In this document: one piece after another, positions 16,490 to 27,778 of the stretch | Position numbering within the stretch: position 1 is the stretch's first letter | Layout of the letters: each line of letters begins with the position of its first letter | NCBI RefSeq assembly: GCF_024753135.1 | Contig: NZ_JANUGP010000002.1 | Span: 124,001-188,000 of the forward strand | Source: Streptomyces pyxinicus | GTDB taxonomy: Bacteria > Actinomycetota > Actinomycetes > Streptomycetales > Streptomycetaceae | Direction of reading: 5' to 3' | DNA: 64,000 nt | Made by a program: the position numbers and the translations under genes | Notes under the pieces: generated by a model | Told to the model about the DNA's origin: nothing | The model's database searches: none | Seen by the model: the letters and a program-made list of their open reading frames with translations, nothing else

Positions 16490-17803
16490 CTAAGCCGCCG
16501 GAATCACCGCCGACACCCGGAAACCCCCCGCGTCCGTCGGCCCCGACACGAACACCCCGCCCAGCCCCACGACCCGCTCCCGCATCCCCACCAGGCCGTT
16601 CCCACCCGACGGCAGACCCGCCGCCGACGCCGACCGAGGCTCCGGCGGCGGCTCGTTCTCCACCTGCATCGCGATCTCCGCCGCCCGATGCGCCAACCGC
16701 ACCCGCGTCTTCGCCCCCGCGGCGTGCTTGTGGACGTTCGTCAACGCCTCCTGCACCACCCGGTACGCCGTCTGCTCGACCTCCGCCGCATACCCGCGCA
16801 CCTCCCCCTGCACCGACAGCTCCACGACCATCCCCGCCGCCGCCGACTGCCCGACCAACTCCTCCAGCTCCGACAGACACGGCCCCTCCACCGCGACCTC
16901 CTCACCGGCCGCCCGCGAAGCCGCCGCCGCGGCCGCCTCCCCCACCGCCGCCAACGGCACCGACGCCGCACGCCGGCCCGCCTCCTCCCCCGCCCGCAGC
17001 ACCCCCAGCATCTCCCGCAGCTCCGTCAACGCCTGCCGGCCCATGTCCCCCACCAGCGCGGCATTGCGCACCGCCTTCTCCGGATCCTTCCGCGCCACCG
17101 CCTGCAACGCCGCCGCGTGCACCACCATCAGACTCACCCGGTGCGCCACCACGTCGTGCATCTCCCGCGCGATCCGCGTCCGCTCCTCGTTACGCGCCCA
17201 CTCGGCCCGCTCCTCCGCCCGCTCCGCCAGCAGCTGAAGCTCCCGCTCCAACGAGTCCGCCCGCTCCCGCAAGCTCTCCATCAGCCGCCGCCGCGCCCCC
17301 ACGTACAACCCCAGCAGCACCGGCGGAGCCGTCAGCCCCAACGCCGTCGTCACCGCCGCGAACGGCACGAACCAGTCACCGAGCGTCAGATCGCCCCGCG
17401 CCATGTCCTGCCGCACCCGCACGAACGTCACGACCGCCGTCGCCACCAGCGACATCCCCGACAGCGCAACGATGATCCGGCGCGGCAGCTCGCACGCCGC
17501 CAGCGTGTACAGGCCGACGACCCCCATCAGGAAACCCATCTCGGCCGGCGTGACCGCGATCGCCACCAGCACGACCGCGATCGGCCACCGCCTGCGCACC
17601 AGCAGGACCGAACCCGCGATCAGGCCGAACACGACCCCCACCGACACCGGCACGCCCGCGTCCCGCGCGAACGGAACCCCCTCGGCGGCACACTCCGCGG
17701 CCGACACCAGCGCCAGACCCCCGTCGAGCACCGCGCTGCGCCACCTGCTCCACCACCACGGGCCGGTCAGGCCCGCGGCATGCTCTTCCCCCGTCATGGT
17801 CAT
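16490..17803 (-). CDS. Orphan two-component sensor histidine kinase, DesK/NarX-type (HisKA_3)
   Basis: This 437-residue membrane kinase has about six N-terminal helices (residues 20-170), then a coiled linker. The HisKA_3 dimerisation box REMHDVVAHRVS has the phospho-acceptor near His216. The HATPase domain includes EALTNVHKHA and a glycine box GNGLVGMRERV. Such kinases pair with LuxR-type response regulators, but none is adjacent, so it is an orphan. The two LuxR proteins in the window are more than 12 kb away. A TAGGCT element (17810-17815, complement) ends seven bases before the ATG and there is no ribosome site, so the mRNA may be leaderless. The signal is unknown. Confidence 0.88.
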   Translation of the reverse strand: MTMTGEEHAAGLTGPWWWSRWRSAVLDGGLALVSAAECAAEGVPFARDAGVPVSVGVVFGLIAGSVLLVRRRWPIAVVLVAIAVTPAEMGFLMGVVGLYTLAACELPRRIIVALSGMSLVATAVVTFVRVRQDMARGDLTLGDWFVPFAAVTTALGLTAPPVLLGLYVGARRRLMESLRERADSLERELQLLAERAEERAEWARNEERTRIAREMHDVVAHRVSLMVVHAAALQAVARKDPEKAVRNAALVGDMGRQALTELREMLGVLRAGEEAGRRAASVPLAAVGEAAAAAASRAAGEEVAVEGPCLSELEELVGQSAAAGMVVELSVQGEVRGYAAEVEQTAYRVVQEALTNVHKHAAGAKTRVRLAHRAAEIAMQVENEPPPEPRSASAAGLPSGGNGLVGMRERVVGLGGVFVSGPTDAGGFRVSAVIPAA

Positions 17804-17969
17804 ACACCCAGCCTACGGGCGCCGGGTGCGGCTTTTCCGGTGACTTTCCCCGACCTCCACACACTACACGCCGTAACCGAACGCCCTCGAAACCCACCGA
17901 AATCCCCCGAACTGGTGAACCACCCCCGTTCGACCCCGGAACCTGGCATTCCACCCGGACGGTGGAGGC

Positions 17970-18842
17970 ATGGCACAGACATCCGGCCCCTACGCCGACC
18001 TCGAAACCCTGCGCGAACAAGCCGTCGCACTGCGCCGCGCCGGGCACAGCCTCCGGCAGATCCGCGACGAACTGAAGATCTTCAACAACGACCTCCTCAA
18101 CCACCTGGTCAAGGGCGAACCCCCACCCGCCTGGACCAAGCGCCCCCGCGCCAAGGACGACCTCCGCGCCCAGGCCCGCGCCTTACGCCTCCAGGGCTGG
18201 ACCTACGACCAGATCGAGACGGAACTCGGCTGCTCCCGCAGCTCGATCTCGCTGTGGGTACGGGATCTGCCCAAGCCCGAGCGCCGCCGAACCCCCGAGG
18301 AGGCGTCGGCGATCGCACGTAAGGGCTGGGAGGAGAAGCTGCGCCTGCGGGACGAGGAACGCCGGCACACGAAGGAGGAAGCCAAGCGGGCGGTCGGCGG
18401 CCTGTCCGCCCGCGAGCTGTTCCTGTTGGGAGTCGGCCTCTACTGGGCCGAGGGCGGTAAGGACAAGCCGTACGCCCGCCGGGAGAACGTCTGCTTCGTG
18501 AACAGCGACCCCGGCATGATCGAGGTCTTCCTGGCCTGGCTTGACCTGCTGGAAGTGGAGCGGAGCCGACTGCGGTTCACGGTGATGATCCACGAGACGG
18601 CGGACATCGCGGCGGCCGAGCGCTACTGGGCCGAGTTGGTCGGCGCGTCTCCCGACTCCTTCAACAAGACCACCATCAAGCGGCACAACCCGAAGACGGT
18701 CCGCAAGAACACCGGCGACGGCTATCGCGGCTGCCTCGTGATCAAAGTCCTGAGGGGTGCCGACTTGTACCGTCGCATCGAAGGCTCTTGGTACGGCATA
18801 GTGTTGGGAGCCACCCAACCGATCGGCAAGATGTCCGATTAG
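17970..18842 (+). CDS. HTH protein with possible homing-endonuclease-like domain; contains a TTA codon
   Basis: This 290-residue protein has two N-terminal helix-turn-helix-like segments, LRRAGHSLRQIRDELK near residue 25 and LRLQGWTYDQIETELGCSR near residue 73. A charged helix follows, then a domain beginning FLLGVGLYWAEGGKDK (about residue 150). That GLYWAEG motif and the later FVNSDPGMIEVFLAWL resemble the folds of LAGLIDADG/WhiA-type domains, but no canonical active site can be confirmed. Codon 72 is TTA, read in Streptomyces only by the bldA tRNA, so translation should depend on development. A GGAGG site precedes the ATG. It ends twelve bases before tRNA-Gln. The function is not known. 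Confidence 0.65.
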   Translation: MAQTSGPYADLETLREQAVALRRAGHSLRQIRDELKIFNNDLLNHLVKGEPPPAWTKRPRAKDDLRAQARALRLQGWTYDQIETELGCSRSSISLWVRDLPKPERRRTPEEASAIARKGWEEKLRLRDEERRHTKEEAKRAVGGLSARELFLLGVGLYWAEGGKDKPYARRENVCFVNSDPGMIEVFLAWLDLLEVERSRLRFTVMIHETADIAAAERYWAELVGASPDSFNKTTIKRHNPKTVRKNTGDGYRGCLVIKVLRGADLYRRIEGSWYGIVLGATQPIGKMSD

Positions 18843-18854
18843 ACGGGTTTGCTA

Positions 18855-18926
18855 TCCCCTGTGGTGTAATCGGCAACACAGTCCACTTTGGATGGATCAT
18901 TCCAGGTTCGAGTCCTGGCAGGGGAG
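18855..18926 (+). tRNA. tRNA-Gln, anticodon TTG
   Basis: The 72 bases fold as a tRNA. The acceptor stem TCCCCTG pairs fully with CAGGGGA. The D stem is GTGT/ACAC. The anticodon stem GTCCA/TGGAT (one G-T pair) carries loop CTTTGGA with anticodon TTG. The T stem CCAGG/CCTGG encloses TTCGAGT, and the discriminator is G. No CCA is encoded. It would read CAA and, by wobble, CAG. It sits between the TTA-containing HTH gene and glmU. tRNA genes are common integration sites, but no attachment duplication was found. Confidence 0.95.
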
Positions 18927-19048
18927 CGCATGCTCACTCGGGCCCTCACCGGCAACCCCCGGTCAGGGCCCGCATTCATACCCCCCGAAACTCCCCCCGG
19001 TATCCTGCGGCTGTCACCCCCACCCATTCAGAGCCGAAGGGCAACTCC

Positions 19049-20497
19049 GTGAGCGCCATCCGCCCGGCAGCCGTCGTCGTTCTCGCAGCGGGTGAGGGCA
19101 CCCGTATGAAGTCCGCCACCCCGAAGGTCCTGCACGAGATCTGCGGCCGTTCCCTCGTCGGTCATGTGCTGGCCGCCGCCCGGGAGTTGCGGCCGCAGCA
19201 GCTGGTCGTGGTCGTGGGCCACGCCCGTGAGCAGGTGACCGAGCACCTGACCGCCGTCGACCCGGACGCGCGTACGGCCGTACAGGCGAAGCAGAACGGC
19301 ACCGGGCACGCGGTGCGGATGGGCCTGGAGGAGCTGGGCGGTGCCGTGGCCGGGACCGTCGTCGTGGTGTGCGGGGACACCCCCCTGCTGACCGCCGACA
19401 CGCTGAAGCGGCTCGCCGAGACGCACCAGGCGGACGGCAACGCCGTGACCGTGCTGACCGCCGAGGTGCCGGACGCGACCGGTTACGGCCGGATTGTGCG
19501 GGACGAGGCGACCGGCGCGGTGACGGCGATCGTGGAGCACAAGGACGCGACGGAGGCGCAGCGGGCGCTCCGGGAGATCAACAGCGGTGTGTTCGCGTTC
19601 GACGGGGCGCTGCTGGCGGACGCGCTGAAGAAGGTGCGGACTGACAACAGTCAGGGTGAGGAGTACCTGACGGACGTGCTGGGGATTCTGCGGGCGGCCG
19701 GGCATCGGGTGGGGGCGTCGGTGGCGTCGGATCACCGGGAGATCGCGGGGATCAACAACCGGGTGCAGCTGGCGGAGGCGCGCCGGATCCTGAACGACCG
19801 GTTGCTGACGCGGGCGATGCTGGACGGTGTGACGGTGGTGGATCCGGCGACGACGTGGGTGGATGTGACGGTGACGTTCGGGCAGGACGCGGTGGTGCAT
19901 CCGGGGACGCAGCTGACGGGTTCGACGCATGTGGCGGAGGGTGCGGAGGTCGGTCCGAACAGCCGGCTGAAGGACACGAAGGTGGGTGCGGGGGCGCGGG
20001 TGGACAACACGGTGTCCGAGGGTGCCGTGGTGGGCGAGGGGGCGAGTGTGGGGCCGTTCGCGTATCTGCGGGCGGGGACGCGGCTCGGTGCGAAGGGCAA
20101 GATCGGTACGTACGTGGAGACGAAGAACGCGCGGATCGGTGAGGGTACGAAGGTGCCGCATCTGTCGTATGTGGGGGATGCGACGATCGGTGAGTACTCG
20201 AACATCGGTGCCGCGAGTGTGTTCGTGAACTATGACGGTCAGGACAAGCATCACACGACGATCGGGTCGCATTGCCGGACCGGTTCGGACAACATGTTTG
20301 TGGCTCCTGTCACGGTGGGGGACGGCGCGTACACCGCTGCCGGGTCCGTGATCACGAAGGATGTGCCGCCCGGTTCGCTGGCCGTGGCCCGTGGCCAGCA
20401 GCGGAATATCGAGGGTTGGGTGGCGCGGAAGCGTCCGGGGAGTGCTGCGGCGAAGGCGGCCGAGGCGGCGTCCGGGCGGGGCGAGAGCGAGGACTGA
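19049..20497 (+). CDS. glmU: Bifunctional N-acetylglucosamine-1-phosphate uridyltransferase / glucosamine-1-phosphate acetyltransferase
   Basis: GlmU makes UDP-N-acetylglucosamine for peptidoglycan in two steps. The C-terminal half acetylates glucosamine-1-phosphate, and the N-terminal half adds UMP. The N-terminus has the nucleotidyltransferase signature LAAGEGTRMKSATPKVLHE. From about residue 260 a left-handed beta helix of hexapeptide repeats runs to the end, with the catalytic-site region YVETKNARIGEGTKVPHLSY. Length (482) fits Streptomyces GlmU. The GTG at 19049 follows GAAGGG. prs follows 150 bp downstream, the usual actinobacterial order. Codon use shifts toward GT-rich third positions here compared with the C-rich genes upstream. 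Confidence 0.96.
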   Translation: MSAIRPAAVVVLAAGEGTRMKSATPKVLHEICGRSLVGHVLAAARELRPQQLVVVVGHAREQVTEHLTAVDPDARTAVQAKQNGTGHAVRMGLEELGGAVAGTVVVVCGDTPLLTADTLKRLAETHQADGNAVTVLTAEVPDATGYGRIVRDEATGAVTAIVEHKDATEAQRALREINSGVFAFDGALLADALKKVRTDNSQGEEYLTDVLGILRAAGHRVGASVASDHREIAGINNRVQLAEARRILNDRLLTRAMLDGVTVVDPATTWVDVTVTFGQDAVVHPGTQLTGSTHVAEGAEVGPNSRLKDTKVGAGARVDNTVSEGAVVGEGASVGPFAYLRAGTRLGAKGKIGTYVETKNARIGEGTKVPHLSYVGDATIGEYSNIGAASVFVNYDGQDKHHTTIGSHCRTGSDNMFVAPVTVGDGAYTAAGSVITKDVPPGSLAVARGQQRNIEGWVARKRPGSAAAKAAEAASGRGESED

Positions 20498-20566
20498 CCG
20501 GACTCGTGTGCGCCAAACACGGCGTACCGTGATAAGTGCACATCCGCACGAGTGCATCCGCACCCC

Positions 20567-20604
20567 TACCAGCTGGTATCGGCCTCTCACGCCCAGCCGA
20601 GAGG
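20567..20604 (+). promoter_or_regulatory. Palindrome and hairpin in the prs leader
   Basis: A perfect 12-bp palindrome TACCAGCTGGTA (20567-20578) is followed by a 6-bp stem (20583-20588 and 20599-20604). Both lie between glmU and prs, 46-83 bp before the prs start. The palindrome could be an operator and the stem a leader structure. No known regulator is matched. Confidence 0.35.
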
Positions 20605-20649
20605 TCGTCGAGCAGCCGGCTGGCTGACAACCTCTGAGGAGACAGTGCT

Positions 20650-21630
20650 GTGACCGGGATCAAGACGACCGGCGAGAAGAAGATGATGTTCTTCTCCGGC
20701 CGCGCCCACCCCGAGCTTGCCGAGGAGGTCGCCCAGCAGCTGGGTGTCGGGGTTGTCCCGACGAAGGCCTTCGACTTCGCGAACGGTGAGATCTATGTCC
20801 GTTATCAGGAGTCGGCGCGTGGTGCGGACTGCTTTCTGATCCAGAGCCACACGGCTCCGATCAACAAGTGGATCATGGAGCAGTTGATCATGATCGACGC
20901 TCTGAAGCGGGCGTCGGCGCGGTCGATCACGGTGATCGTGCCGTTCTACGGTTACGCACGGCAGGACAAGAAGCACCGTGGCCGTGAACCGATCTCGGCG
21001 CGGCTGATCGCGGATCTGATGAAGACGGCGGGTGCCGACCGGATTCTGACCGTGGATCTGCACACGGACCAGATCCAGGGCTTCTTCGACGGTCCGGTGG
21101 ACCACCTGTTCGCGCTGCCGCTGCTGGCGGACTACGTGGGCGGCAAGGTGGGCCGGGAGAAGCTGACGGTGGTGTCGCCGGACGCGGGCCGGGTGCGGGT
21201 GGCGGACCGGTGGTGCGACCGGCTGGGTGCGCCGCTGGCGATCGTGCACAAGCGGCGTGACAAGGACGTGGCGAACCAGGTGACCGTCCACGAGGTCGTG
21301 GGTGAGGTCAAGGGCCGGGTGTGTGTGCTGGTCGACGACATGATCGACACGGGTGGCACGATCTGTGCGGCGGCGGACGCGTTGTTCGCGCACGGCGCGG
21401 AGGACGTCATCGTGACGGCGACGCACGGGGTGCTGTCAGGTCCGGCGGCGGACCGGCTGAAGAACTCGCGGGTGAGCGAGTTCGTGTTCACGGACTCGCT
21501 GCCGACGCCGGCGGAACTGGGCCGGGACCTGGACAAGATCAAGGTGCTGTCGATCGCTCCGACGATCGCGAGCGCGGTGCGCGAGGTGTTCGAGGACGGC
21601 TCGGTGACCAGCCTCTTCGACGAGCAGTGA
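20650..21630 (+). CDS. prs: Ribose-phosphate pyrophosphokinase (PRPP synthetase, class I)
   Basis: Prs makes 5-phosphoribosyl-1-pyrophosphate from ribose-5-phosphate and ATP, feeding purine, pyrimidine, histidine, tryptophan and NAD synthesis. The 326 residues include the ATP-loop region FYGYARQDKKHRGREPI, VDLHTDQIQGFFDGPVDHL, and the PRPP-binding loop CVLVDDMIDTGGT, all diagnostic for class I. GTG at 20650 follows GAGGAGA by eight bases. It lies downstream of glmU and upstream of rplY, an order conserved in actinobacteria. The leader has a 12-bp palindrome and a small hairpin of unknown role. Confidence 0.97.
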   Translation: MTGIKTTGEKKMMFFSGRAHPELAEEVAQQLGVGVVPTKAFDFANGEIYVRYQESARGADCFLIQSHTAPINKWIMEQLIMIDALKRASARSITVIVPFYGYARQDKKHRGREPISARLIADLMKTAGADRILTVDLHTDQIQGFFDGPVDHLFALPLLADYVGGKVGREKLTVVSPDAGRVRVADRWCDRLGAPLAIVHKRRDKDVANQVTVHEVVGEVKGRVCVLVDDMIDTGGTICAAADALFAHGAEDVIVTATHGVLSGPAADRLKNSRVSEFVFTDSLPTPAELGRDLDKIKVLSIAPTIASAVREVFEDGSVTSLFDEQ

Positions 21631-21670
21631 GGTTCTGCACCCCCTCGCCCGGCATTAACTGAAGATCCTT

Positions 21671-21699
21671 TTGGTGCGGCCTCCCCCGCCGAGTAGACT
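21671..21699 (+). promoter_or_regulatory. Vegetative (HrdB-type) promoter for rplY
   Basis: TTGGTG (21671-21676) and TAGACT (21694-21699) are separated by exactly 17 bp, close to the consensus of the principal sigma factor. Transcription would start near 21706, giving a leader of about 123 bases before rplY. The promoter spacer also forms one arm of a 15/16-bp inverted repeat with 21710-21724. Confidence 0.65.
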
Positions 21700-21722
21700 G
21701 CTCAAGTTGCTCGGCGAGGGAG

Positions 21723-21742
21723 GCCGTACGCGTGCGTACGGC
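21723..21742 (+). promoter_or_regulatory. Hairpin in the rplY leader
   Basis: An 8-bp perfect stem (21723-21730 and 21735-21742) with a 4-base loop lies inside the predicted leader of rplY. Ribosomal protein genes often have feedback-controlled leaders. This one has no known family match that I recognise. Confidence 0.45.
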
Positions 21743-21828
21743 GGTCCGTTATCGACGCGCTCTTCGTAGCAGGCCGTTCGTGGCCGGGTGACCACGTCCG
21801 TACCCAGTTACTACGAGGAGTGATCCCC

Positions 21829-22428
21829 ATGTCCGAGGTGAAGATCGCCGCCGAGTCCCGCACCGAGTTCGGCAAGGGTGCCGCGCGCCGCATCCGCCGC
21901 GAGGACAAGGTTCCGGGTGTTCTCTACGGCCACGGTTCCGACCCGCTGCACCTGACCCTGCCGGGCCACGAGCTGCTGCTCGCGCTGCGTACGCCGAACG
22001 TCCTGATCTCGCTGGACATCGACGGCAAGACCAACGAGCTGGCGATCCCGAAGTCCGTGCAGCGCGACCCGCTGAAGGGCTTCCTGGAGCACGTCGACCT
22101 GCTGCTGGTCAAGCGCGGCGAGAAGGTCACGGTCGAGATCCCGGTCCAGGCCGAGGGCGAGCTGGCCCCGGGCGGCAACCTGCTGGAGCACGTCCTGGCC
22201 GCCCTGCCGGTCGAGGCCGAGGCCACGCACATCCCCGAGGCCGTCACGGTCTCCGTCGAGGGCCTGGAGGCCGGTGCCTCGGTCCACGCCAAGGACATCA
22301 AGCTGCCCAGCGGTGTGACCCTGGCCGTGGACGAGGACGCGGTCGTCCTCCAGGTGCTGCAGGCCCAGGTCGAGGAGACCGAGGGCGAGGAGTCCGAGGA
22401 GGGCGAGGAGCAGGCCGCCGAGGCCTGA
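21829..22428 (+). CDS. rplY: 50S ribosomal protein L25 (bL25, Ctc/TL5 type)
   Basis: bL25 binds 5S rRNA in the large subunit. This is the long Ctc/TL5 form of 199 residues. The N-terminal 5S-binding domain is at residues 1-93 ([32 protein letters not shown]). A beta-rich C-terminal domain then ends in an acidic tail of glutamates from about residue 183. The ATG at 21829 follows GAGGAG by nine bases. The next gene is pth, and the two probably form a translation-related operon. A consensus promoter and a leader hairpin precede it. Confidence 0.96.
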   Translation: MSEVKIAAESRTEFGKGAARRIRREDKVPGVLYGHGSDPLHLTLPGHELLLALRTPNVLISLDIDGKTNELAIPKSVQRDPLKGFLEHVDLLLVKRGEKVTVEIPVQAEGELAPGGNLLEHVLAALPVEAEATHIPEAVTVSVEGLEAGASVHAKDIKLPSGVTLAVDEDAVVLQVLQAQVEETEGEESEEGEEQAAEA

Positions 22429-22499
22429 TCCTCTTCGTCATCATCTGTTCAGCCGCCGTCTCCGCACCGGAGGCGGCGGCTGGCGCGTATCGAGGAGAC

Positions 22500-23102
22500 A
22501 TGGACGTGACCACCCCCGCCAACGCCCCCTGGCTGATCGTCGGGCTCGGCAATCCCGGGCCGGAGTACGCGATGAACCGGCACAACGTCGGTTTCATGGT
22601 GGCCGACCTGCTCGCGCACCGGATCGGGGGGAAGTTCAAGCGGGCCGGCAAGGCGCAGGCGCAGGTCCTGGAGGGCCGGATCGGTCCGGTGGGGCCGGCG
22701 AACCGGCGGGTGATCGTGGCGAAGCCGATGTCGTTCATGAACCTGTCCGGCGGCCCGGTGAACGCGCTGAAGGACTTCTACAAGGTGCCGGTGGCGAACG
22801 TGGTGGCCGTCCACGACGAGCTGGACATCGACTACGGCACGCTGCGGCTGAAGCTGGGCGGCGGCGACAACGGGCACAACGGCCTGAAGTCGATGACGAA
22901 GGCGATGGGCGCGGAGTACCACCGGGTGCGGTTCGGGATCGGCCGGCCGCCGGGGCGGATGCAGGTGGCGGACTTCGTGCTGAAGGACTTCTCGTCCGCC
23001 GAGCGCAAGGAGCTGGACTACTTCGTGGACCGGGCGGCGGACGCGGTGGAGGCTCTGGTGACGGAGGGCCTGGAGCGGGCGCAGGGCGCGTACAACTCCT
23101 GA
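22500..23102 (+). CDS. pth: Peptidyl-tRNA hydrolase
   Basis: Pth cleaves peptidyl-tRNAs that drop off ribosomes, recycling tRNA. The 200 residues contain the N-terminal motif [20 protein letters not shown] with the catalytic histidine. They also contain [13 protein letters not shown], the active-site aspartate in [13 protein letters not shown], and the GHNGLKS segment. ATG at 22500 follows GAGGAG closely; the GTG at 22506 has better spacing and could be the true start, which would remove two residues. It follows rplY by 71 bp, a classical bacterial pairing. Confidence 0.96.
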   Translation: MDVTTPANAPWLIVGLGNPGPEYAMNRHNVGFMVADLLAHRIGGKFKRAGKAQAQVLEGRIGPVGPANRRVIVAKPMSFMNLSGGPVNALKDFYKVPVANVVAVHDELDIDYGTLRLKLGGGDNGHNGLKSMTKAMGAEYHRVRFGIGRPPGRMQVADFVLKDFSSAERKELDYFVDRAADAVEALVTEGLERAQGAYNS

Positions 23103-23166
23103 CTTGTACGGCTTTGGCGCGGCGGTGAGTTGACCCGCCGTAGCGGTATGGCCAATGATCCCGGCC

Positions 23167-23661
23167 ATGCCTGCCTCCGCCTCCCCCGCCCGTCGGTCGT
23201 CCGTGTCCGTGCTGCGGTTCGGGCGGGTCGCGGTCATGGGCGCGCTCGCCGTCGTGATCCTGTTCGGCGGGGTGTGGGGCTCCTGGGGGACCGCGCAGCA
23301 CGTGATGCTGTCCAAGGGCCGCGAGGAGGGCACGGTCCGGGTGACGGCCTGCGCGGGCGACAGCTGTTCGGGGCCGTTCACGCCGACGTCGGACGGGGCA
23401 CGGGCACGCGCGCGCGTGACGCTCGACAAGTCGGTCGCGGTGCGCAAGGGGGAGACGTACGCCGTCGTGCTGAAGCCGCAGTCCTCGCACGCGGTGCGCT
23501 CGGGCCCGGCGGGGATCCTGTACGCCTGGGTGCCGTTCGGCGGCGCGCTGCTGCTGGCGTCGGTGGTGGTGGCGGGCGGGATGCGGCTGACCCGGATGGC
23601 GTGGGCGCTGGGCCTGGCCGGGGCCGCGCTGCTGACGTCGGCGTTCCTGGCGGTGCGGTAG
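23167..23661 (+). CDS. Small membrane protein of unknown function (three helices)
   Basis: This 164-residue protein has a basic N-terminus and a helix at about residues 18-42. An extracytoplasmic loop of about 70 residues follows with two cysteines close together (ACAGDSC), then two helices near the C-terminus. The loop could be held by a disulfide. It matches no family I recognise. The ATG at 23167 has no clear ribosome site, so start choice is uncertain. It lies 64 bp after pth and converges on ppc across a strong shared terminator. Confidence 0.6.
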   Translation: MPASASPARRSSVSVLRFGRVAVMGALAVVILFGGVWGSWGTAQHVMLSKGREEGTVRVTACAGDSCSGPFTPTSDGARARARVTLDKSVAVRKGETYAVVLKPQSSHAVRSGPAGILYAWVPFGGALLLASVVVAGGMRLTRMAWALGLAGAALLTSAFLAVR

Positions 23662-23676
23662 GACGCTGAGATGACG

Positions 23677-23710
23677 GGTGCCCCCGGGGTCGTACGACCT
23701 CGGGGGCACC
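23677..23710. terminator. Bidirectional terminator between the membrane protein gene and ppc
   Basis: An inverted repeat with 17-base arms (23677-23693 and 23694-23710, one mismatch) is centred on the palindrome CGTACG. It sits exactly between two convergent genes and could end transcription from both sides. Confidence 0.8.
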
Positions 23711-23724
23711 GGTGTGTCAGGGGG

Positions 23725-26469
<2,745 letters not shown>

Positions 26470-26640
26470 AGGTGCGGCTCCTTGCAGTGTTGAAGCTCGT
26501 CTGGGAGGGAACCCGGGCCGCCTGCCACGCGGCGGGGCCCGCATACGGGCCGGAGCGTCCGGGAAGAAACGTCAGCGGACCGCGCTGTCCGACCGACTCC
26601 AAGGATAGGTGGCCACGGTGACGCGCAGGCTCTCGGGCTC

Positions 26641-26700
26641 TTGCCGCCGCCCGGCACGCTGCCATACTTACGTCGCCGTAGGTTACGGAACCGTAGGGAC
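26641..26700 (+). promoter_or_regulatory. Candidate promoter and TetR operator of the desaturase operon
   Basis: TTGCCG (26641-26646) and CATACT (26663-26668) are spaced 16 bp and could be the -35 and -10 elements. Just downstream, GGTTACGGAACC (26681-26692) is an inverted repeat with 4-bp arms, flanked by two CCGTAGG direct repeats. TACGTC and GACGTA lie symmetrically outside them. An operator over the start site would let the co-transcribed TetR protein repress its own operon. The upstream rest (26470-26640) shows nothing further that I can support. Confidence 0.45.
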
Positions 26701-26770
26701 GTACCGTCGAGTCCCGTCCGGTCCCGGCGTACGGCGTCTGTCTTGACCCTCGACCCCACAGGGGACGCGC

Positions 26771-27778
26771 ATGACCTCAAGGTCCGATGTGATCGAAGAA
26801 GCCGGCAAGGCCACCGACACACCTCCTCCCTCCGCCACGCTGGGCGGCGAGCAGAAGCGGTCGCTCGAACAGATCACGCTGCTCCTGTTCATCGTCGTGC
26901 CGTTCCTGGCACTGGTGGCGGCCGTGCCGCTGGCCTGGGGCTGGGGGGTGAGCTGGCTCGACCTGGGCCTGCTGGTCTTCTTCTACTACCTGGGGTGCCA
27001 CGGCATCACGATCGGTTTCCACCGGTACTTCACGCACGGCTCGTTCAAGGCGAAGCGGCCGCTGCGGATCGCGCTGGCCATCATGGGCTCGATGGCGGTC
27101 GAGGGGCCGTTGGTGCGCTGGGTGGCCGACCACCGCAGGCACCACAAGTTCTCCGACGCCGAGGGCGACCCCCACTCGCCGTGGCGGTACGGGGAGACGG
27201 TCCCGGCGCTGATGAAGGGCCTGTGGTGGGCGCACATCGGCTGGATGTTCGACGAGGAGCAGACCCCGCAGGACAAGTACGCGCCGGATCTGATCAAGGA
27301 CCCGGCGATGCGCGCGATCTCCCGGCAGTTCATTCTGTGGACGGGCGTGTCGCTGCTGCTGCCGCCGCTGATCGGCGGTCTGGTGACGATGTCGTGGTGG
27401 GGCGCGTTCACGGCGCTCTTCTGGGGGTCCCTCGTCCGGGTGGCGCTGCTGCACCATGTGACGTGGTCGATCAACTCGATCTGTCACGCGGTCGGCAAGC
27501 GGCCGTTCAGGTCGCGGGACCGCTCGGGCAACGTGTGGTGGCTGGCGGTGCTGTCCTGCGGCGAGTCCTGGCACAACCTGCACCACGCCGACCCGACCTC
27601 GGCCCGGCACGGGGTGATGCGCGGCCAGATCGACTCCTCGGCGCGGTTCATCCGCTGGTTCGAGCAGCTGGGCTGGGCGTACGACGTGCGCTGGCCGTCA
27701 CGCTCGCGTATCGATTCGCGCCGTAACAGCGACGACGGCGGCTCCCGGCGCCGGGCGGAGGCGGCCGAGGCGGCATGA
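26771..27778 (+). CDS. Acyl-CoA (delta-9 type) fatty acid desaturase
   Basis: This 335-residue di-iron membrane enzyme introduces a double bond into acyl chains. It has the three histidine boxes of the family: HRYFTH (about residue 84), HRRHH (about 120) and HNLHH (about 267), and two pairs of membrane helices between them. Unlike plant and animal enzymes it has no fused cytochrome b5 domain, so an external ferredoxin or reductase must supply electrons. ATG at 26771 has only a modest ribosome site (GGGGACGC). The TGA overlaps the start of the TetR gene, so they are coupled. A role in membrane fluidity is inferred from the family. Confidence 0.93.
   Translation: MTSRSDVIEEAGKATDTPPPSATLGGEQKRSLEQITLLLFIVVPFLALVAAVPLAWGWGVSWLDLGLLVFFYYLGCHGITIGFHRYFTHGSFKAKRPLRIALAIMGSMAVEGPLVRWVADHRRHHKFSDAEGDPHSPWRYGETVPALMKGLWWAHIGWMFDEEQTPQDKYAPDLIKDPAMRAISRQFILWTGVSLLLPPLIGGLVTMSWWGAFTALFWGSLVRVALLHHVTWSINSICHAVGKRPFRSRDRSGNVWWLAVLSCGESWHNLHHADPTSARHGVMRGQIDSSARFIRWFEQLGWAYDVRWPSRSRIDSRRNSDDGGSRRRAEAAEAA

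Noticed and set aside
18842..19048. Prophage or integrative element attachment site at tRNA-Gln
   Set aside because: No integrase gene nearby and no repeat of the tRNA 3' end found in the window.
20650..21630. TTA codons in prs
   Set aside because: The TTA strings fall across codon boundaries (CGT-TAT, GGT-TAC), so none is in frame.
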